Shown here piece after piece: positions 21,876-35,170 of a stretch of DNA of 64,000 nt (position 1 is its first letter; each line of letters begins with the position of its first letter). A model generated the notes under the pieces. It saw only the letters and a program-made list of their open reading frames with translations. It was not told where the DNA came from and made no database searches. A program made the translations under genes and the position numbers. Source of the DNA: Gnetum montanum (Eukaryota; Streptophyta; Gnetopsida; Gnetales; Gnetaceae); assembly GCA_015680685.1 (NCBI GenBank), contig MNCI01017909.1, forward strand, positions 1,419,054 to 1,483,053, read 5' to 3'.

Positions 21876-24800
21876 TATGAATGTTACAAATTGGTTTGAG
21901 TGGTATTACAAAATTATCATGCAACACATGATAAAGAAAAAAGAAAATAAAAATTGATGTAATGTTGTCATGTTCTTGATGGTAGTGCCTCATCCATTGG
22001 CTTTTTCCCTTTGTCATCTCACTTCTAGAACTAGTACTTATTCAACAATGCTTTTAGCTTTTCCTCTTTAGTTTTGGGATCATGTACCATCCATGCTAAT
22101 TCAATGATGTTTACAGATGTTGGCACTTGCTAGGAACATGGTAGTTGTGGAAAAATTTTATTGGCCTTGATGTATCATAGTGAAAATTATGTTCTTTATA
22201 CCTCAAAGGCTCTGGCCATCTTCTATAATTCTTGATAATCTATCTTTATTTTGGCTAGATTCACTATAACATCTTTTTAGTCCTGGTACTAGATTTGAAT
22301 ACATGGAGCTCAAAGTTTATGATATTAATTGTAAATTTTTTTTGTTTGCAAAATCTTTATCATACATGAAATAGATTGTAGTCACTTGTTGCTCTAATTC
22401 TATCCTTGGCTTACTTGTTGTTAACATGGCTAAGTTAGCATAGAGTAGATTTGCTAACCCCATGTATTCCATCAGGTCTTCTATCTGTAGGTCTTTGTTC
22501 TTTAGCTTTGCTTGGTAGACAAGGGCAAGAATATCAAGGATGGGTTGCCAATTAGATGTTTCCTATGTAATGGAACTGATTTTGGCCTTAGCCATCATGA
22601 TCTCTTTTTCATTGATTTGCTTGTACATGCTCACTTGTTCTCTGAAAAGCTCTTTGAGTCCCTCATGTTTCTTGGCCTTATTTTACCACATGATAATTTC
22701 AATGGTTGACTTCTATATTTCTATGCATACTTCTTCAATTAACAAGGTTTTGTTTTCATAGGTCAATTTTACTATGTGTAGGTTGACTCTATCTCTCAAT
22801 TGATGGATGCTTTCTTCAAGGATATTCTTCTACTTTTCAATATCGATCAACCTTAAAATTTTCTACAACAATTCTTTTGTTATGTTCTTTCAATGCAGCA
22901 ATAGCCTTAGAATGGACATATGTCTTAGTGTTTCCTACTAAGACATTTTACACTGCCTTTTCTTTCTCTATCTCCATCTATGTATATTTATCCATCATTT
23001 AATTTACTTTCTCATTTCTAAATTATATGAGCTAGTCTAGTGCAATGTGTTATGTAGGATCTTCGCTTTTTGCTCTTAATGTAACTAGTTCTTCTTATAA
23101 TCTCTACACTTCACTCTCTGCATGTAACATCCTAGTTTCTGCCATGACTAGCTTCCCCCTGGTGGATATTAGTTAGTGATATCACTAGGGATATCAAAAA
23201 AAAATTTCATGACCTATCCTATCTACAACAATCTCTCCAAGACATCTTCATGTTAGTAGGCAATATTATTTTCTTTCCTAATATTCTTGCCAATGTTTCT
23301 ATGTCTTTAGCTTCAAAAATGTCTATTGGTGGTATAATAAGAACATTGAATGACTCCTTAATGTGGTTAGTTACTACTTTTACTACACCTACTACATCTT
23401 GGAAATACATCACCAATACAGTGGCTCCTTCTTTAGTTTCTAATATCACTTTAAATGATGCAGAATTGCCTAAAATTTATTATGTCGAATCATTATCCTC
23501 TCTTTCCTACCAAGATATTTGACCACTGGTAGGTCTTGTAGATACCACATGTTTGCTTAGATTATCCTTAACTTTGTACATACTTAAAAATTTCTTACTA
23601 TCCCAATTGATTATTTCTGCTATCTATTGTAGGTGACTCATGGAAGATTTGTAGTCTTGTTGTGCTAGTGGAGAATTGTGTCTTGCTCATTCTTTAGCTA
23701 GGCTTGACCCACTAGGTTTTTCCTATTCTATACTTATGGCTAGAATTTTTGCCACTAGTGTTAACCCTGATATAGCCTTAGTGCTTGCTAGTTTCTTTGC
23801 TTGATCCTTGTTGGGTGATACTAGCTTAGAGATTTTTGCATATGAAGAATTTTGGGCCTTGCAGAGAACATCATTAGTATAGCCCAAAATTCTAGCTTAT
23901 CTACATAAATTTTTAATGAAATAAGGGAATGAAAGAGTGGATTTTCCAATCTTCTTTTATTTGAACCTTCTTTGGATTTTTTTTTAAATAGCAGATGAGT
24001 AATTTTGGCTTGAAATTTCTCCATCAATATAGTAGTTCCTCTAGTAGTATATGTGAAAATTATATCAAGTATTTTTGGTTGGGAAGATATGGTATGTCCC
24101 AATCTTAAAGTAGATTTTCTCCACATTAGATAATTTGCTATACTATTTCTTTGTAGTTCCAAATTCCATATGCAACCATAAATTCCTAGCCTCTATGTTG
24201 GCCCTTATGGATATTTGAGTGATGTTGACCCCAACATTTGGTATATTCAGTGCACTTGTGATTACTTTTACTAAATATGGTACTATCACTTCCTTAATCT
24301 TTATTATGGCACCATGTTGTTTATTTTGCCAAAATTAATGAACTTCTTCCAAATACCATTCACCATTGCTTGAGATGGTTGGCAAGAGTGATGAGACTTT
24401 GAGTTGTTCATGAACCTTTATAAGTGAAAACTCCATGAATGACCCAAAGTTAAGTTTCACTATCATGATGGACATGATAGACTTTTCGTGGATGTTTTGT
24501 AAGCACTCATTGGAAAGTATGAGGTGTTGTCCTTATTTTGGAGTTAGCAGTGCATCAAATTTTGCATACGTAGATTGTTTTGTTGTAGGTGTGGATTGAT
24601 GGATTAAGTATGATTACACCTCTTGCTCTATAGGAAGAGTTTTTTTTTTGCATCTTATCCTCTTCCTCTGAGCATCCTTTCCCATGGTTGTGAAAGTTCC
24701 TCAAATTTAGGTATTCTCCTAGGCGACATCTGTAATCATAAGGAAATTTAAGATTATCCAAAATTATAGAAAAATTCCTAATGGTTCTTAACCCTTCATT

Positions 24801-25000
24801 GGTTTTTAGGTTTTGATCATAAGTATTAGATATAATTTATTTTATTCTTAATTTGAATTGTAGAGTGTTGGAAAATTATTAATTTAGAAAAAAACCCTTA
24901 TTCGGAAAGCCGCTTAATTAAATCATTTAAAGGTTGATTAAAAATAAATTTAACTTGATAATCTATCACTATCTTTGATTTATTGCTTAAAATGTATTCA
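21876..25000 (-). pseudogene. Element C coiled-coil region, unknown role
   Basis: Minus-strand reading gives helical, charged fragments: EELVTLRAKSEDPT near 23090, IEKEKAV near 22960, SKAIAALKEHNKRIVV near 22890. Further 5' come ILETKEGATVLVMYFQD and IPPIDIFEAKDIETLARI (23449-23219), and KLEFWAILMMFSARPK (24162-23821). The region parallels the extra frame of B but is longer. No domain recognised. Heavily broken by stops. Confidence 0.4.
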
Positions 25001-27050
25001 AATGGTTCATTAAAAAGAAACATTAAGTTTATTGGAGTATCTTAGATCAAAATATTATTATCTCTTATGGTTCTTACCCTTAATTGATCTTCTAGGCATT
25101 AGAAAAACATTTTGTGCGATTTGCAAAAACTATGTGTAGTGCTCTCCTCCATAACTAAGATAGTCACTCCATGAGAAAAATAAATTAAGAATAAATTAAA
25201 TTAGGCATGATATGAAGCTTTGAAAGATTTCTGATAGAAAAATCGAATGAACTCCCCTTGCATGAAATGATGGAAATGAAAAATTTCCTAAGGATTCACA
25301 TGTATATATAGATTTTTATAAGCATGATATCATAGATATGACATAATTGTTGCAATATTGCATGAATTCATATATTGTATCTACAATATCATCCTTGAAA
25401 TTTTCAAAATTTTTATTGAATTTGATGGAAAAAATTGATGGAATGGGTAACCTAGAAGGTGTAAAGATAATCCAAAGGATTCTTGATCATAGATGATTCT
25501 TAGAATATCAAAATGTGATGTCAAAAGTATGTTTAATAAGGAGTTTGTGCAAGATAATTCAACTAAGGTTTTTAGACAGTGATTTACTTAAAATTGCTAA
25601 TGTAGGAATACGTATGAATATGTAGGAAAATAAGGATATTTGCTAATGTATCTAGGAGGTACAAAATGATTTGGAATTGATCATCAAGTATGAAACACAA
25701 GATTTATACAAGTGGATCCTCCCCAAAGCAAGCTCTTACCCTTATTACCCTTGTATAACCATGCCTGCAAGTGTCTAAGGGAACTCAAGGAGTTAAATAT
25801 AAATCATACCTATGTTTTAAAACATACATGTTAGTATTGTCCCAATAAAAAAAATAACACTATGTGATACAAAACCATTATATTATAATTATATATAACA
25901 ATGAGATGGAATGATAGTAATAGGGATTGCAAAAATTGAAACGTGAAGTGTCTTACTATAAGCATAATGAATTCTGTATATAATGCATGGTTAAAGTGAT
26001 CATTAGTCTATCTATCCAAGATCCAAATCATGTCCACCACTTACCAGTGACATCACATTGTATCATCCCAAAATTGGCAACCATAAAACTATCACAATTG
26101 TAAGAAATATCATTACTTTACAATAAAAATCAATTTATTAACTACATAGTTTATTTTGAAGGAGACTTGGCCATTGGACAAAGAAGTGTCTTCAGGCATA
26201 GGTAACATGTCTTTCTAGCCCCATAACCAATGTGAGTTGAAGAAATCCCTAGAAAGTTTTATTATGGTATAATTGTGTCAACCTTACTAGAGGACTATCT
26301 TTAGGCATGGGTAACATGTCTTTCCAGTGACATGATAAGAAAACACTTATTTTAGAACATGATTCCATTTTTCATTAGAGCTCATTTAAATAATACCACT
26401 AACATCATAATAAGACTCATAATAATAGCTTTAAAGAATCCAGAAATCTCATTGATGTCACACCATTTTCAGTCCCTCTTGGTTCTTCACCTTTCCATTT
26501 AGGCATAATGATCATAAGTTTATTTTAGTTTTATTGTGAAAAGAATGTTATTATGTCCATGGTAAGAACCTCTTATTATTGGAAATGAGTTGATGGATGA
26601 TGTGGTCTTATTATATATACAATTAATCCTTTTAATGATTTGATAACATAGGATAAAATTCTTATTGTTTTAACTACATATTGCTTATTCCTTTATACTT
26701 TATACTTTAGAAGGTCGAAATATGTTTTCTTGCTTATTCTTAATTTTAGGTTTTGAGTCTCCATCTTTACTAGTTGTTGGTGTATGATCAAGGTTTAGGA
26801 TGTCCTTTTGTAAGATCTTATTTTGGATCATTTTTGGGGTAGGAGTTGATAAGTGGGTTGGATGTTTTCATGCATGTTTTGGATAGTTTTATGCTCTCAT
26901 TTCTTAAACACTATGTGTCTTTTGGTTTAATGACGATTGCTTCTTTTTGCATACATAGTTGTCTTTTAGATTTCTTATGGGATGGTATAAGGATTGTTTT
27001 GACATTCTAAACTTTAAATTCATAATTTTACCCTTCTTCATTGTAAGTAA
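25001..27050 (-). other. Element C 3' non-coding region
   Basis: No gene. The stretch at 25.69-25.8 kb (CTCCCCAAAGCAAGC) matches 2391-2450 of element A, so it belongs to the element. A region near 25.19-25.41 kb is LTR-like (ATATATAG, GATATC-type repeats) but has no clear ends. Confidence 0.45.
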
Positions 27051-27760
27051 TGCATGGAATTCTTTATGTCTATATGGTTCCTTGCTCATCTTCCTTTGAA
27101 ATTTGTAGGGACAAGTCTCTCATTCCTAGGTTAGCATCAATTGTACTAAGTTATGCTCTCCTCACAATGATAGAAAAGTTCTTCTTATCATTCTTTGAAT
27201 TGATCATAAGAAAATATTCTGGATAACACCACCCATTGATATTAGTCACCACATCTTCTATCTATTCCAAGGAAAATTTCCAATGAAAAGTCTCTCATTA
27301 CTAGCTTAACATCAATTGTACTAACTCATGCTCTCCCCATAATGATAAGAAATGCCTCCTTATCATTTTTTACATTGATCACAAGAAAATATGCTAGATA
27401 ATACACCCATTGATAGTAGTCATCATATCTTCTATCTATTCCAAAGAAATGATGATTGATTGGTTTGCAAGCTCTTGCCTAAATTGCATTTCGTTAATGG
27501 TGGTAGGTTCCATGTCTTATATGTTTTTTGAGATATCGAACTAACTTCAGAACATGAGTCTAGTAGCACTTTACATGGTGAATTTCCAGTAATTTGTAAA
27601 TAAATTAGAGGATTTTCAAGATCTATTCTTTTCTTAGGAAGATTGCCTGCTTTTATTCAATTTGAAACTGTATTAGTTAACATGATAGTTATAAGATTTT
27701 GATTTGATTATTGTAGAAGCATCTTGGTTGCAAGAGGATCTATCATAAGAGGAATAGATT
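27051..27760 (-). pseudogene. pro: Element C protease with internal duplication
   Basis: On the minus strand KAGNLPKKRIDLENPLIYLQ (near 27650) leads to the active-site loop LLDSCSEV (near 27570), a decayed D-S-G. The part corresponding to the second half of the domain, with the IIMGRA motif, is present twice: a segment of about 175 bp at 27113-27287 is repeated at 27288-27450. Stops in all frames. Confidence 0.65.
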
Positions 27761-28199
27761 TGGATGAAGCCCTTGATCTACTAGCTTTTTCTAGACTTTT
27801 CTAAAAGAAAGGATGTTTCCTAGATTTACATTTAGTATTGCTAGTATGACCCTCTCTCTATATACTAATTGCCTCAATAGTACTTTTTTACTATGGTTGG
27901 GTTGGCAATTCACTTGGCATGACTAGTGCTGGTATTAGTGATAAAGGATTGGTAGCTTGATAAGATGGACCTACTGTTAGTTGAGATATGTAAAGATATG
28001 ACTTCATGCATGGGGTTGTAGGCCAGTGGTATTCTAATAGATAGTAGAGAGAAGAAGTATGAACAAGAGTACATTTGGGAGATATAGAATGATGTACATA
28101 ATATCCATAAGGATCTAGTTGTCATTATGGATATAGTTGCCTTGGTAGTGACATCCCCCATGATTGTGGTTGTTATCACTCCTAATGATATTGCTACTA

Positions 28200-29287
28200 C
28201 AGTTGAGGATAAGCCTCACTTAGATAATATTGTTGTTGATAAGACTACTTGTAGTTATCTTGTGGAAATGGTGATCATTTGGGCATTTTTTTTTGATAAA
28301 CTTTAGATTTAGTCTGTATGCCTCAGACTCTTATAAGTGGGCCATAACAAGACAACATCCATTAGGATGTTCATACTAGCACACTTTGCATCTAGTGTCA
28401 TCTTTAGAACTTGAGTCTGTAGCTTCCTCTACTATAGTAAATTTTCCTTTATTTTTATAACTTTCACATCCATTATCTTTTTCTTTTTCCTATTCTTATT
28501 TTTGTTAAAGGATTATTTAGTTTTTTCTTTCATTATCTTTAGTGTTGTGATAAATTTCTCATCCACAAACTCTCAAATTTTCTTTGCCTTTTTGACAATG
28601 TCATTTACTGATTTCTGAATAGGTAGAGTCTTTTGCTATATCACATCTTCTAAGGTCTCTTCTTCTTGCATTTCACATATTTTTACATCCTGTTTTTTGA
28701 TGGATGGATCCCTATTGTATTGTTCAGTTAATTCCCTTTTTATAAAAATAGTTTTCCTTCTTTTGCTACTTAGTCTAGTAACCTTTAAATTCAATTAGCT
28801 ATCATCTTTGATAATTGACCCTGGGCATATACTCTAATGGTCTCTCTAGTCTTTTTTCTTAATTCATTGGTGGTGTGTCATAGTTATTTTCTTTGAGAAA
28901 ATCCATAGCCTAGACATCTATGTAATAGTGAATAGTATCGGCCCATTACTACATCAAGGGATTTATGTGTCCCTTATTTTTATCGTTGGATTTTTTCTTA
29001 AATTTGATACTTTGGAATAAGATTAATATTTATCATTAAAGAGTTCAAGCATGGTACTTCATCTTTAGATTGATTTTGGCTCTAAGAATTTATACAATCT
29101 TTCTATTTTCTTAATAATTAGTTTAGGAAATAACTTTAATTTTTGCCAATCATTTTCGATGTTTTGTAGGGCACAAACATTATAGAAGGCTTAAAGCTGA
29201 TGTTTTGGATCTACATTATAGCCTCCTTCAAATTTCAAAATGTTATTCTTATTTAGTCACTTGATGTGACTATCCCTTAGATATTTG
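28200..29287 (-). pseudogene. gag: Element C gag, main part
   Basis: Parallels 5000-5940 of element A base for base in many places, including the CX2C/H knuckle region near 28350-28400 and the gag core near 29000-29100. It contains many stops. The 5' part was carried away by element E, which entered at 29288-29292, and continues at 42.15 kb. Confidence 0.65.
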
Positions 29288-29292
29288 GTAGA
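29288..29292. repeat. Target site duplication of E, left (GTAGA)
   Basis: GTAGA precedes the low end of E and recurs at 42145-42149. Removing E rejoins the two halves of C's gag in line with the intact copy in element A. Confidence 0.85.
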
Positions 29293-30633
29293 TGTTGCAC
29301 TTGAAAAATTTGGCTGTTGGAAAAACTGAAAATCAGAGGCATAGAATTGTTTTGACCTTAAATCCTAAGGGCCTTTGAGAAAGAGGATCCAAGGAGCCTT
29401 GGATGGTTTGGTTGATCACCTAGGAACTTGAAAAATGTAAATAGAGGTAAAAGATAGAAATGAAATTGCAAATTAGAATGAAAATAAACACAAAAATTAA
29501 AACTTGAAATGAATTCTGCACAAAAAATGAATTGTAACCTTTATTAAAATAGCAAGATGCTTAAAGTATAAAGTTTAAATAAGTACAGATTGTGTGCTCA
29601 AATGCACAAAAAGCTTACCTAGATGGAGCTTGAAGCCTATTGGAGTTGGCAGGTTGTATTTTGTAGTTAAACTTCATAATGCAGATACTTCCCAAGTTTG
29701 ATCACCAAGAAGTCCTTACTAGTTTTCACTTGAATCTGCAACTTTGATTACCAATGATGTAAACAATGATGCCTAACTCTTATTGTAATGGTACTATGCT
29801 AAGAGTCTCTGGTGCGAAGGTAGATACCAGTCTAATTCAAAAGTCTTGTAAATGCCAAATGGGTTTAAAGTGCTTAAGGATACAAAGGTTTTGAGGTTGC
29901 AAAAGATATTTGGAACCTGAATAATGTGTTCAATTTTTTCTTTTATAGGCTTTAAGATTGCTAATTTTAGGTTGCAAATTTCTACCATGATTACTGATAA
30001 ATCGGTGTTGTTTTTAGGTGTAACAAGTCCTAATTATTAGCATAGTTGTGCCTTTGTGGCAAGTTTTGACACTCAAGGACCATCAAAACCATACCAAATA
30101 CTGAAAATAGTAAATGGACTTTTGTTACTACGTTGGCTTCACCTCAACTACATTGGCCTTGGAGAGCTACACTAGCATTATTGAAATCTACTAGGAAATA
30201 TGGTGACTACACTAGCCATGTCAAGATTACTGAAAATTTATGATGACTACACTGGTCATGCTGCAATTGCTAAAATTATGATGACTACGTTGGCCATTGC
30301 TAGTAAAATAGAAAACCCAATAATTTCAATGTTGGATATGTGAAGCTCCAGCGTAGTAAAGGCAATGAACACCATAAAACCTATGAAAATGCCAAATTTG
30401 ACAATCCCTAAGGCATTTTCAACCTTTCCAAGTCCAAATATAGTCATGCCATTACTTTTTCCACTTGGAAAGTGAGTAGTAACAACTTATGAGGTATTTT
30501 TCAGCCCCCAAAAGTTAAATTATGCAAGATTGTAGCTCATGAGCCATAAACCTTATATTTACAATAAAATCTTGCCTCAAGTTGAATGATGAAGGTTACA
30601 AGTTATAACATGAATTTTCTTGGTGGTGTTTCA
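29293..30633 (-). repeat. Element E 3' LTR
   Basis: 1341 bp. Minus-strand start TGAAACACC, end GTGCAACA. Aligns with 40804-42144. No GCGTATACGC palindromes, unlike F's LTR. Confidence 0.85.
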
Positions 30634-30652
30634 CTGGCCCCTCTTTGTTGAT
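30634..30652 (-). other. Element E polypurine tract
   Basis: The minus strand reads CATCAACAAAGAGGGGCCAG, then the LTR start TGAAACACC. It is identical in core to the tract of F. Confidence 0.8.
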
Positions 30653-31734
30653 GTTTTGAGGATTAACCTAAGAGACATTGACAAAGAATGCAAAACACCA
30701 CCACAAGTCCATTACCAACATTCCCTCTTTGCACTTGATTCAATAGTGCCAAACCATGCCAAATATTGTTCGTGATGATGAGATAAGATTATGATGATAT
30801 GATACAAGATAAAGGCCATATTTAGTAACTAGGAAATGGTCATGAGGGTTAAAAATGAGTTCCATACATTGACACCATGGTTATATCATGGCAGTGACAC
30901 TTTGGCTACTTGATATGATCTTCACGCTTCGTTCTTTGAAGTGTTAGTTACTTGGTAATGTTTTTTGAGGAACCAACACCTCGCTCCAAGGTTTCTTTGG
31001 CCATTAGGCTCCTACTTTTGCATGTTTGGAGCCATTGATATGTCTTTTAATCTTCATTAGTCTCTTAGCTTCTTGGTAAGTTTCTTTTCCATATTTTTTG
31101 ACAAGGTGAAACCTTCATTAGGTTTAATTACCAAGGTTGAGCTTGATATGGGTTTCTCATTGGATGAGGTGTGTTACATCCAACAAACTTGATGATGCAG
31201 CATGATGAAGGAGATGTCAAATGGTCATAATGCATGAGTGTCAAACATAGGTCAACATTGTTATTGAGTATAAGGAAGGTTATAATCAGATTGTAGGATT
31301 GGATTCTAAGAGAGGCAATGGTAAGAATAATGAAGCAAGAACTCTTGGTATGGCGGGAAAAGCTCACCAAATCTTATGCATCAAGGTCACATGGTAACTT
31401 GCTGTTGTAATGAGTTGCACCTTTGTGATGACTCTAGGCTTCATCTTGTAAGCACAACTCCAAGAGAATAACAAAAAAAGACAAAGAAAACATGTTATTA
31501 CAAAATAATGCATAAGGTTGTATGGAAGGACCAGTAAATCAGACCACTATAGGTCCAAATTGTTACACCTAAAAGAGATTTGTATCTTGCATTATAGATG
31601 TTATAAAGTTTTACAATCCACTTGTTATAAAAAAAGAGATAGAAAAAAGAATGTTGGCTCACTTTTTATTGGTCACTATGGTCATGGATGTCAATGTCGG
31701 TACCTGCAAAGAAAACATGTTAGATGTAATAAGG
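30653..31734 (-). other. Element E spacer between integrase and 3' LTR
   Basis: No gene recognised. Corresponds in position to 51.77-53.14 kb of F. Confidence 0.5.
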
Positions 31735-32830
31735 TTTTAGATAGGAATGATTGATTGGATTGGAAAACTCATTTTCATCTATGTCTGCCACATTAAAGGC
31801 TCCATTTCCATAGGCCTTGGTGATTAAGAAAGGTCCTCCCTAGTTGGCTGAGAACTTGTCCACATGCTCATGGACAACCTTGAGGACTAGGTCTTCCTCC
31901 TTGATCTTTCATTTGTTTAGGTCATGGTAGTGCTATTACTTCTACCTCTCCTGGTATCGCTTGATGTGAGTAAGCATTTGTACCTATTGCTCTTTGACTG
32001 AGTCCAAGTCAATATTACATAGCTTCTTGTTCTATACCCTCAATGATGGAACTTGTAGTTTAAGAGGTAAAATAGCTTTAGAACCATAGATGAGGCTATA
32101 TGAGGTTACACTAGTTGTAGTTCAATAGGTTGTTGAGTAGGCCCAAAGTGTGTGGACAAGCCTCTCATGCCATTTGCATCTACTCTTTTTTAGCATCTTT
32201 TTTAGCAAGTTTATGATGGCCATGTTGCTAGCTTCAACTTGTCCATTGGCTTGTGGGTAGTATGGTGATGAAAAGAAATGCTTAATACCTAGGTCTTAGT
32301 AAAAGGTTTGTGTTTCTTAGTTAATAAATTATTGTTCATTATTAGTAACTATGGTCATAGGTATGTCAAAATAGGCTACTATATTATCAAGTATGAATCT
32401 ATAGACTTGTTGAGATGTTGTCTTTCTTAGGGGAATAGCTTCAACCCACTTTCTGAAGTATTTAGTTGTAGTAATGATAAAGCTATGCCCTACGGAAGAC
32501 TTAGGCATCATAGGTCAAATGATGTCCAATCCCCATTGTTGAAACAACCAAATTATTTAAGTAGTATGCAACTTAGTTGGTGGCACGTGTATCATGATAT
32601 TATGCCATTTACAAGTATCACAAGTTGTAACCTTCTACAAGTAGTCGCTTTCCATATAGTACCAGTAATAGCCTAGTTGTCTAATTTTAGAGGTCATGCC
32701 TCTAGGTACTATATGTCCCCCACATATGCCTTCATGAACTTGCTCAAGGACCATGTAGGTTGTGCATTTGCTTAAGCACACTAACAATATGCCATCATAG
32801 GACTATCAACATAATGTGTTATCGCCTATG
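31735..32830 (-). pseudogene. int: Element E integrase
   Basis: Inserts the element's DNA copy. The minus-strand fragments follow F's integrase: SVGHSFIITTTKYFRKWVEA (32511-32450), IPMTIVTNNEQ at the second catalytic Asp (the Asp now reads Asn), then a broken ...SSPYYPQANGQVEA... with the catalytic Glu near 32230. The C-terminal part with the PYLVTKA-like motif ends at 31735. Stops throughout. Confidence 0.75.
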
Positions 32831-32989
32831 ATGAGATATTGCTTTGATCTTTTGTGTATAACGTTCTTTTGAGAAGTACTCAAACCCTATGAAGACTCAC
32901 CATGCATAAGGTAAAACTTGATATTTTCATACCATTCCTTTTGAGAAGTAGTACTGATAGAGGCTATGGATTTCTTAATGTTCTACATG

Positions 32990-33344
32990 ATGGAAATAGC
33001 ATAGTTCACTGCTAATGAAGGTAACTTGCTAAACACATTTGGTGCCACACTAAGGGCTAGAGTTTTAATGCCATTGGCTAATGTGTTTTCAATTTGGGGT
33101 ATATGTTTACATTAGTTTCTTTTCTAAGTCACAGTAAGGTTGCAAATGTTTGGCTTTGCATGTGCAAACCTCTATTACTTGGTTAACCACAAGTTGCAAA
33201 TCACCTTTAATCATTAGGTGTTTGATTCCTAGGTCACAAGCTACCATCATTCCATTGATCAATACTTCATATTCTACCACATTGTTGATACATGAGAATT
33301 GAAAATGATAAGCAAAGGATTGGATTTCATCCAACTAGAATGTT
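32990..33344 (-). pseudogene. Element E second (archaeal-type) RNase H
   Basis: Contains YFDEASTTHGANVA (first catalytic Asp), NNVVEYEVLINGMM (Glu) and IKGDLQLVVNQVIEV (second Asp), ending toward 33.0 kb. This extra domain after the normal RNase H is the mark of the Tat lineage. Stops separate the parts. Confidence 0.75.
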
Positions 33345-33950
33345 ATGATGGTGGCTACATTGGCCCCATGGGTAGTTGAAGCTTCATCAAAATACATAAT
33401 TGCATCATAGCCCTTGGGTATGTCAATAACAATGTTGACACACTCATCAAGAGACTCGAGGTCAATGGCTACATGATTTTTCACTAGGGAAACGATAAGT
33501 AGTGTAGCTACAACTTGACCTTTTATTAAGACTTGGGAGATGTAATGCAGGTCAAACTTTGCTGTTATGGCTTTCCAATGGGCTATACGACTACTTTCAT
33601 AGATATTAGTTGTAATGGCTCTAAGCACATTTGCCTTACACATGACACTGACTTGGCTCCTAGAGAGGTAGTGTATCCACTTCTTCAATGAGAAGAATAG
33701 TGCTAGACAATACTTCTCCACTTTGGTGCATTAAGTCTCATAGGCAATTAATGCATTTCTTAGATAGTATACAGGTAAATCTACTTTGTCATCCCATTTC
33801 TGACAAAGTATAGAGGCAATGGATGTGTTAGAAATAGCAAGATAGATGTAAAAATGTTTATCCTTTTACCATGGATAGACAATGAATAGTTATGCCAACT
33901 CTTGCTTAAGGTTTTCAAAGGCTTCTTGGCATTGAGTTGTCTACTCATAG
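33345..33950 (-). pseudogene. Element E RNase H
   Basis: Shows the degenerate RNase H fold of the lineage (LPVYYL, EKYCLALFFSLKKWIHYL, LRAITTNIYESSRIAHWKAI). The first catalytic Asp position is replaced (YLAIS), which is usual for elements with a second RNase H. Confidence 0.7.
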
Positions 33951-35170
33951 TGTTGCATAGGTTGTAACTTATCTATAAGCTTCATGATGGACCTATAGAT
34001 AAATTGCAATCTACCTTGTAGCCCGCAAAGCTCCTTAAGGTTAGTTGGCACTGCCAAGTTAGATATGACCTTAACCTTATTAGGATCAACATGTATTCCT
34101 ACTTCAGATACTATAAAGCCAAGCATCTTACTAGTTTTGACACCAAAGATACACTTCTTGGGATTAATCCTAAGCTCATATTTAAGATGTCATGTTAGCA
34201 CAAGATCAAGGTCATGCACATGATCATTGGCCATTTTGGACTTAATGGCTATATTGTCTATGTAGTAGTTGAGTAATCCTATCATGTAATAACTAAACAT
34301 ATAGGTCATTACTTGTTGACAAGTGGCTCCTGTGTTATTTAGATCAAAGAAAATCATGATGTAACAAAAGGTATCCCAAGGGGTCATGAAGGTCACATAT
34401 AGTTGATGTTCTAAGTTAATCCTAACTTGGTTGTATCCTGAGAACCCATTCGTGAAGGATAATAAGGCATGTCTGGCCATAGTATTGATAAGTTGGTTAA
34501 TACTAGATAAAAGGAAATCATCCTTAATGGTTGCCTTATTTAGGTCTTGAAAATTGATACAGATATGTATACTCCCATTTTTCTTAAGGACTACCACTAT
34601 GTTGAACATCCATTCCATGTAATCAATAGCTCTAATGAAACTATCTTGATATAGTTTTGTAATTTCACCATGAACTACCAAGGCTATATCTAGTCTAACC
34701 TTATGAACTTTGTGCTTAACTAGCTTGATACTAGGGTTGAGTACGATGTTGTGTTACACTAGGCATGGGTTAAGGCCTGACATATCTTTATATGACCAGG
34801 AAAAGATCTTAATGTTTTCTTAGAGGGCCTTGGTAATGTTTTGAACTTGTTGAGGTTCTAGTGAGGAACTTATTTTTAGTGTTTTCTCCTCACCACTATG
34901 CGTCATGATAGGAACCTCAACTAGAGAGTCTTCAGTAATGTCACCAGCCTTAAGGTCAAGGCTTTTGACTAGGTTTTTAGGCCAAGTTAGAGGTTTCTCT
35001 ATAGAGGCTATGTGGTCAGAAATACCCTTAGGCTCAAGATTTAGGAAATGAAGGTCAATAAATCATTCAACATCATCATGGGATTTGCTTAGGCTCAAAG
35101 GAAAACTGATTTTCTTTCAAGTGTCCATACTCCAATCATTCATGTCAACCATAGTCACATTAAGTGATAC
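33951..35170 (-). pseudogene. Element E reverse transcriptase
   Basis: Copies the element RNA into DNA. It starts near 35150 with MVDMNDWSMDT and runs through DIALVVHGEITKLYQ (34710-34660), INFQDLNKATIKDDF, LLSFTNGFSGYNQVRI and the catalytic loop, which reads YIDNIAIKSK (about 34260) instead of YVDD, so one of the two metal-binding Asp is lost. It ends with VISNLAVPTNLKELCGLQGR (34060). At least five stops. Same order as in F. Confidence 0.8.

Noticed and set aside
25190-25420. A further solo LTR
   Set aside because: It has a TATA-like stretch and ATATC-type repeats, but no TG...CA ends and no flanking duplication.
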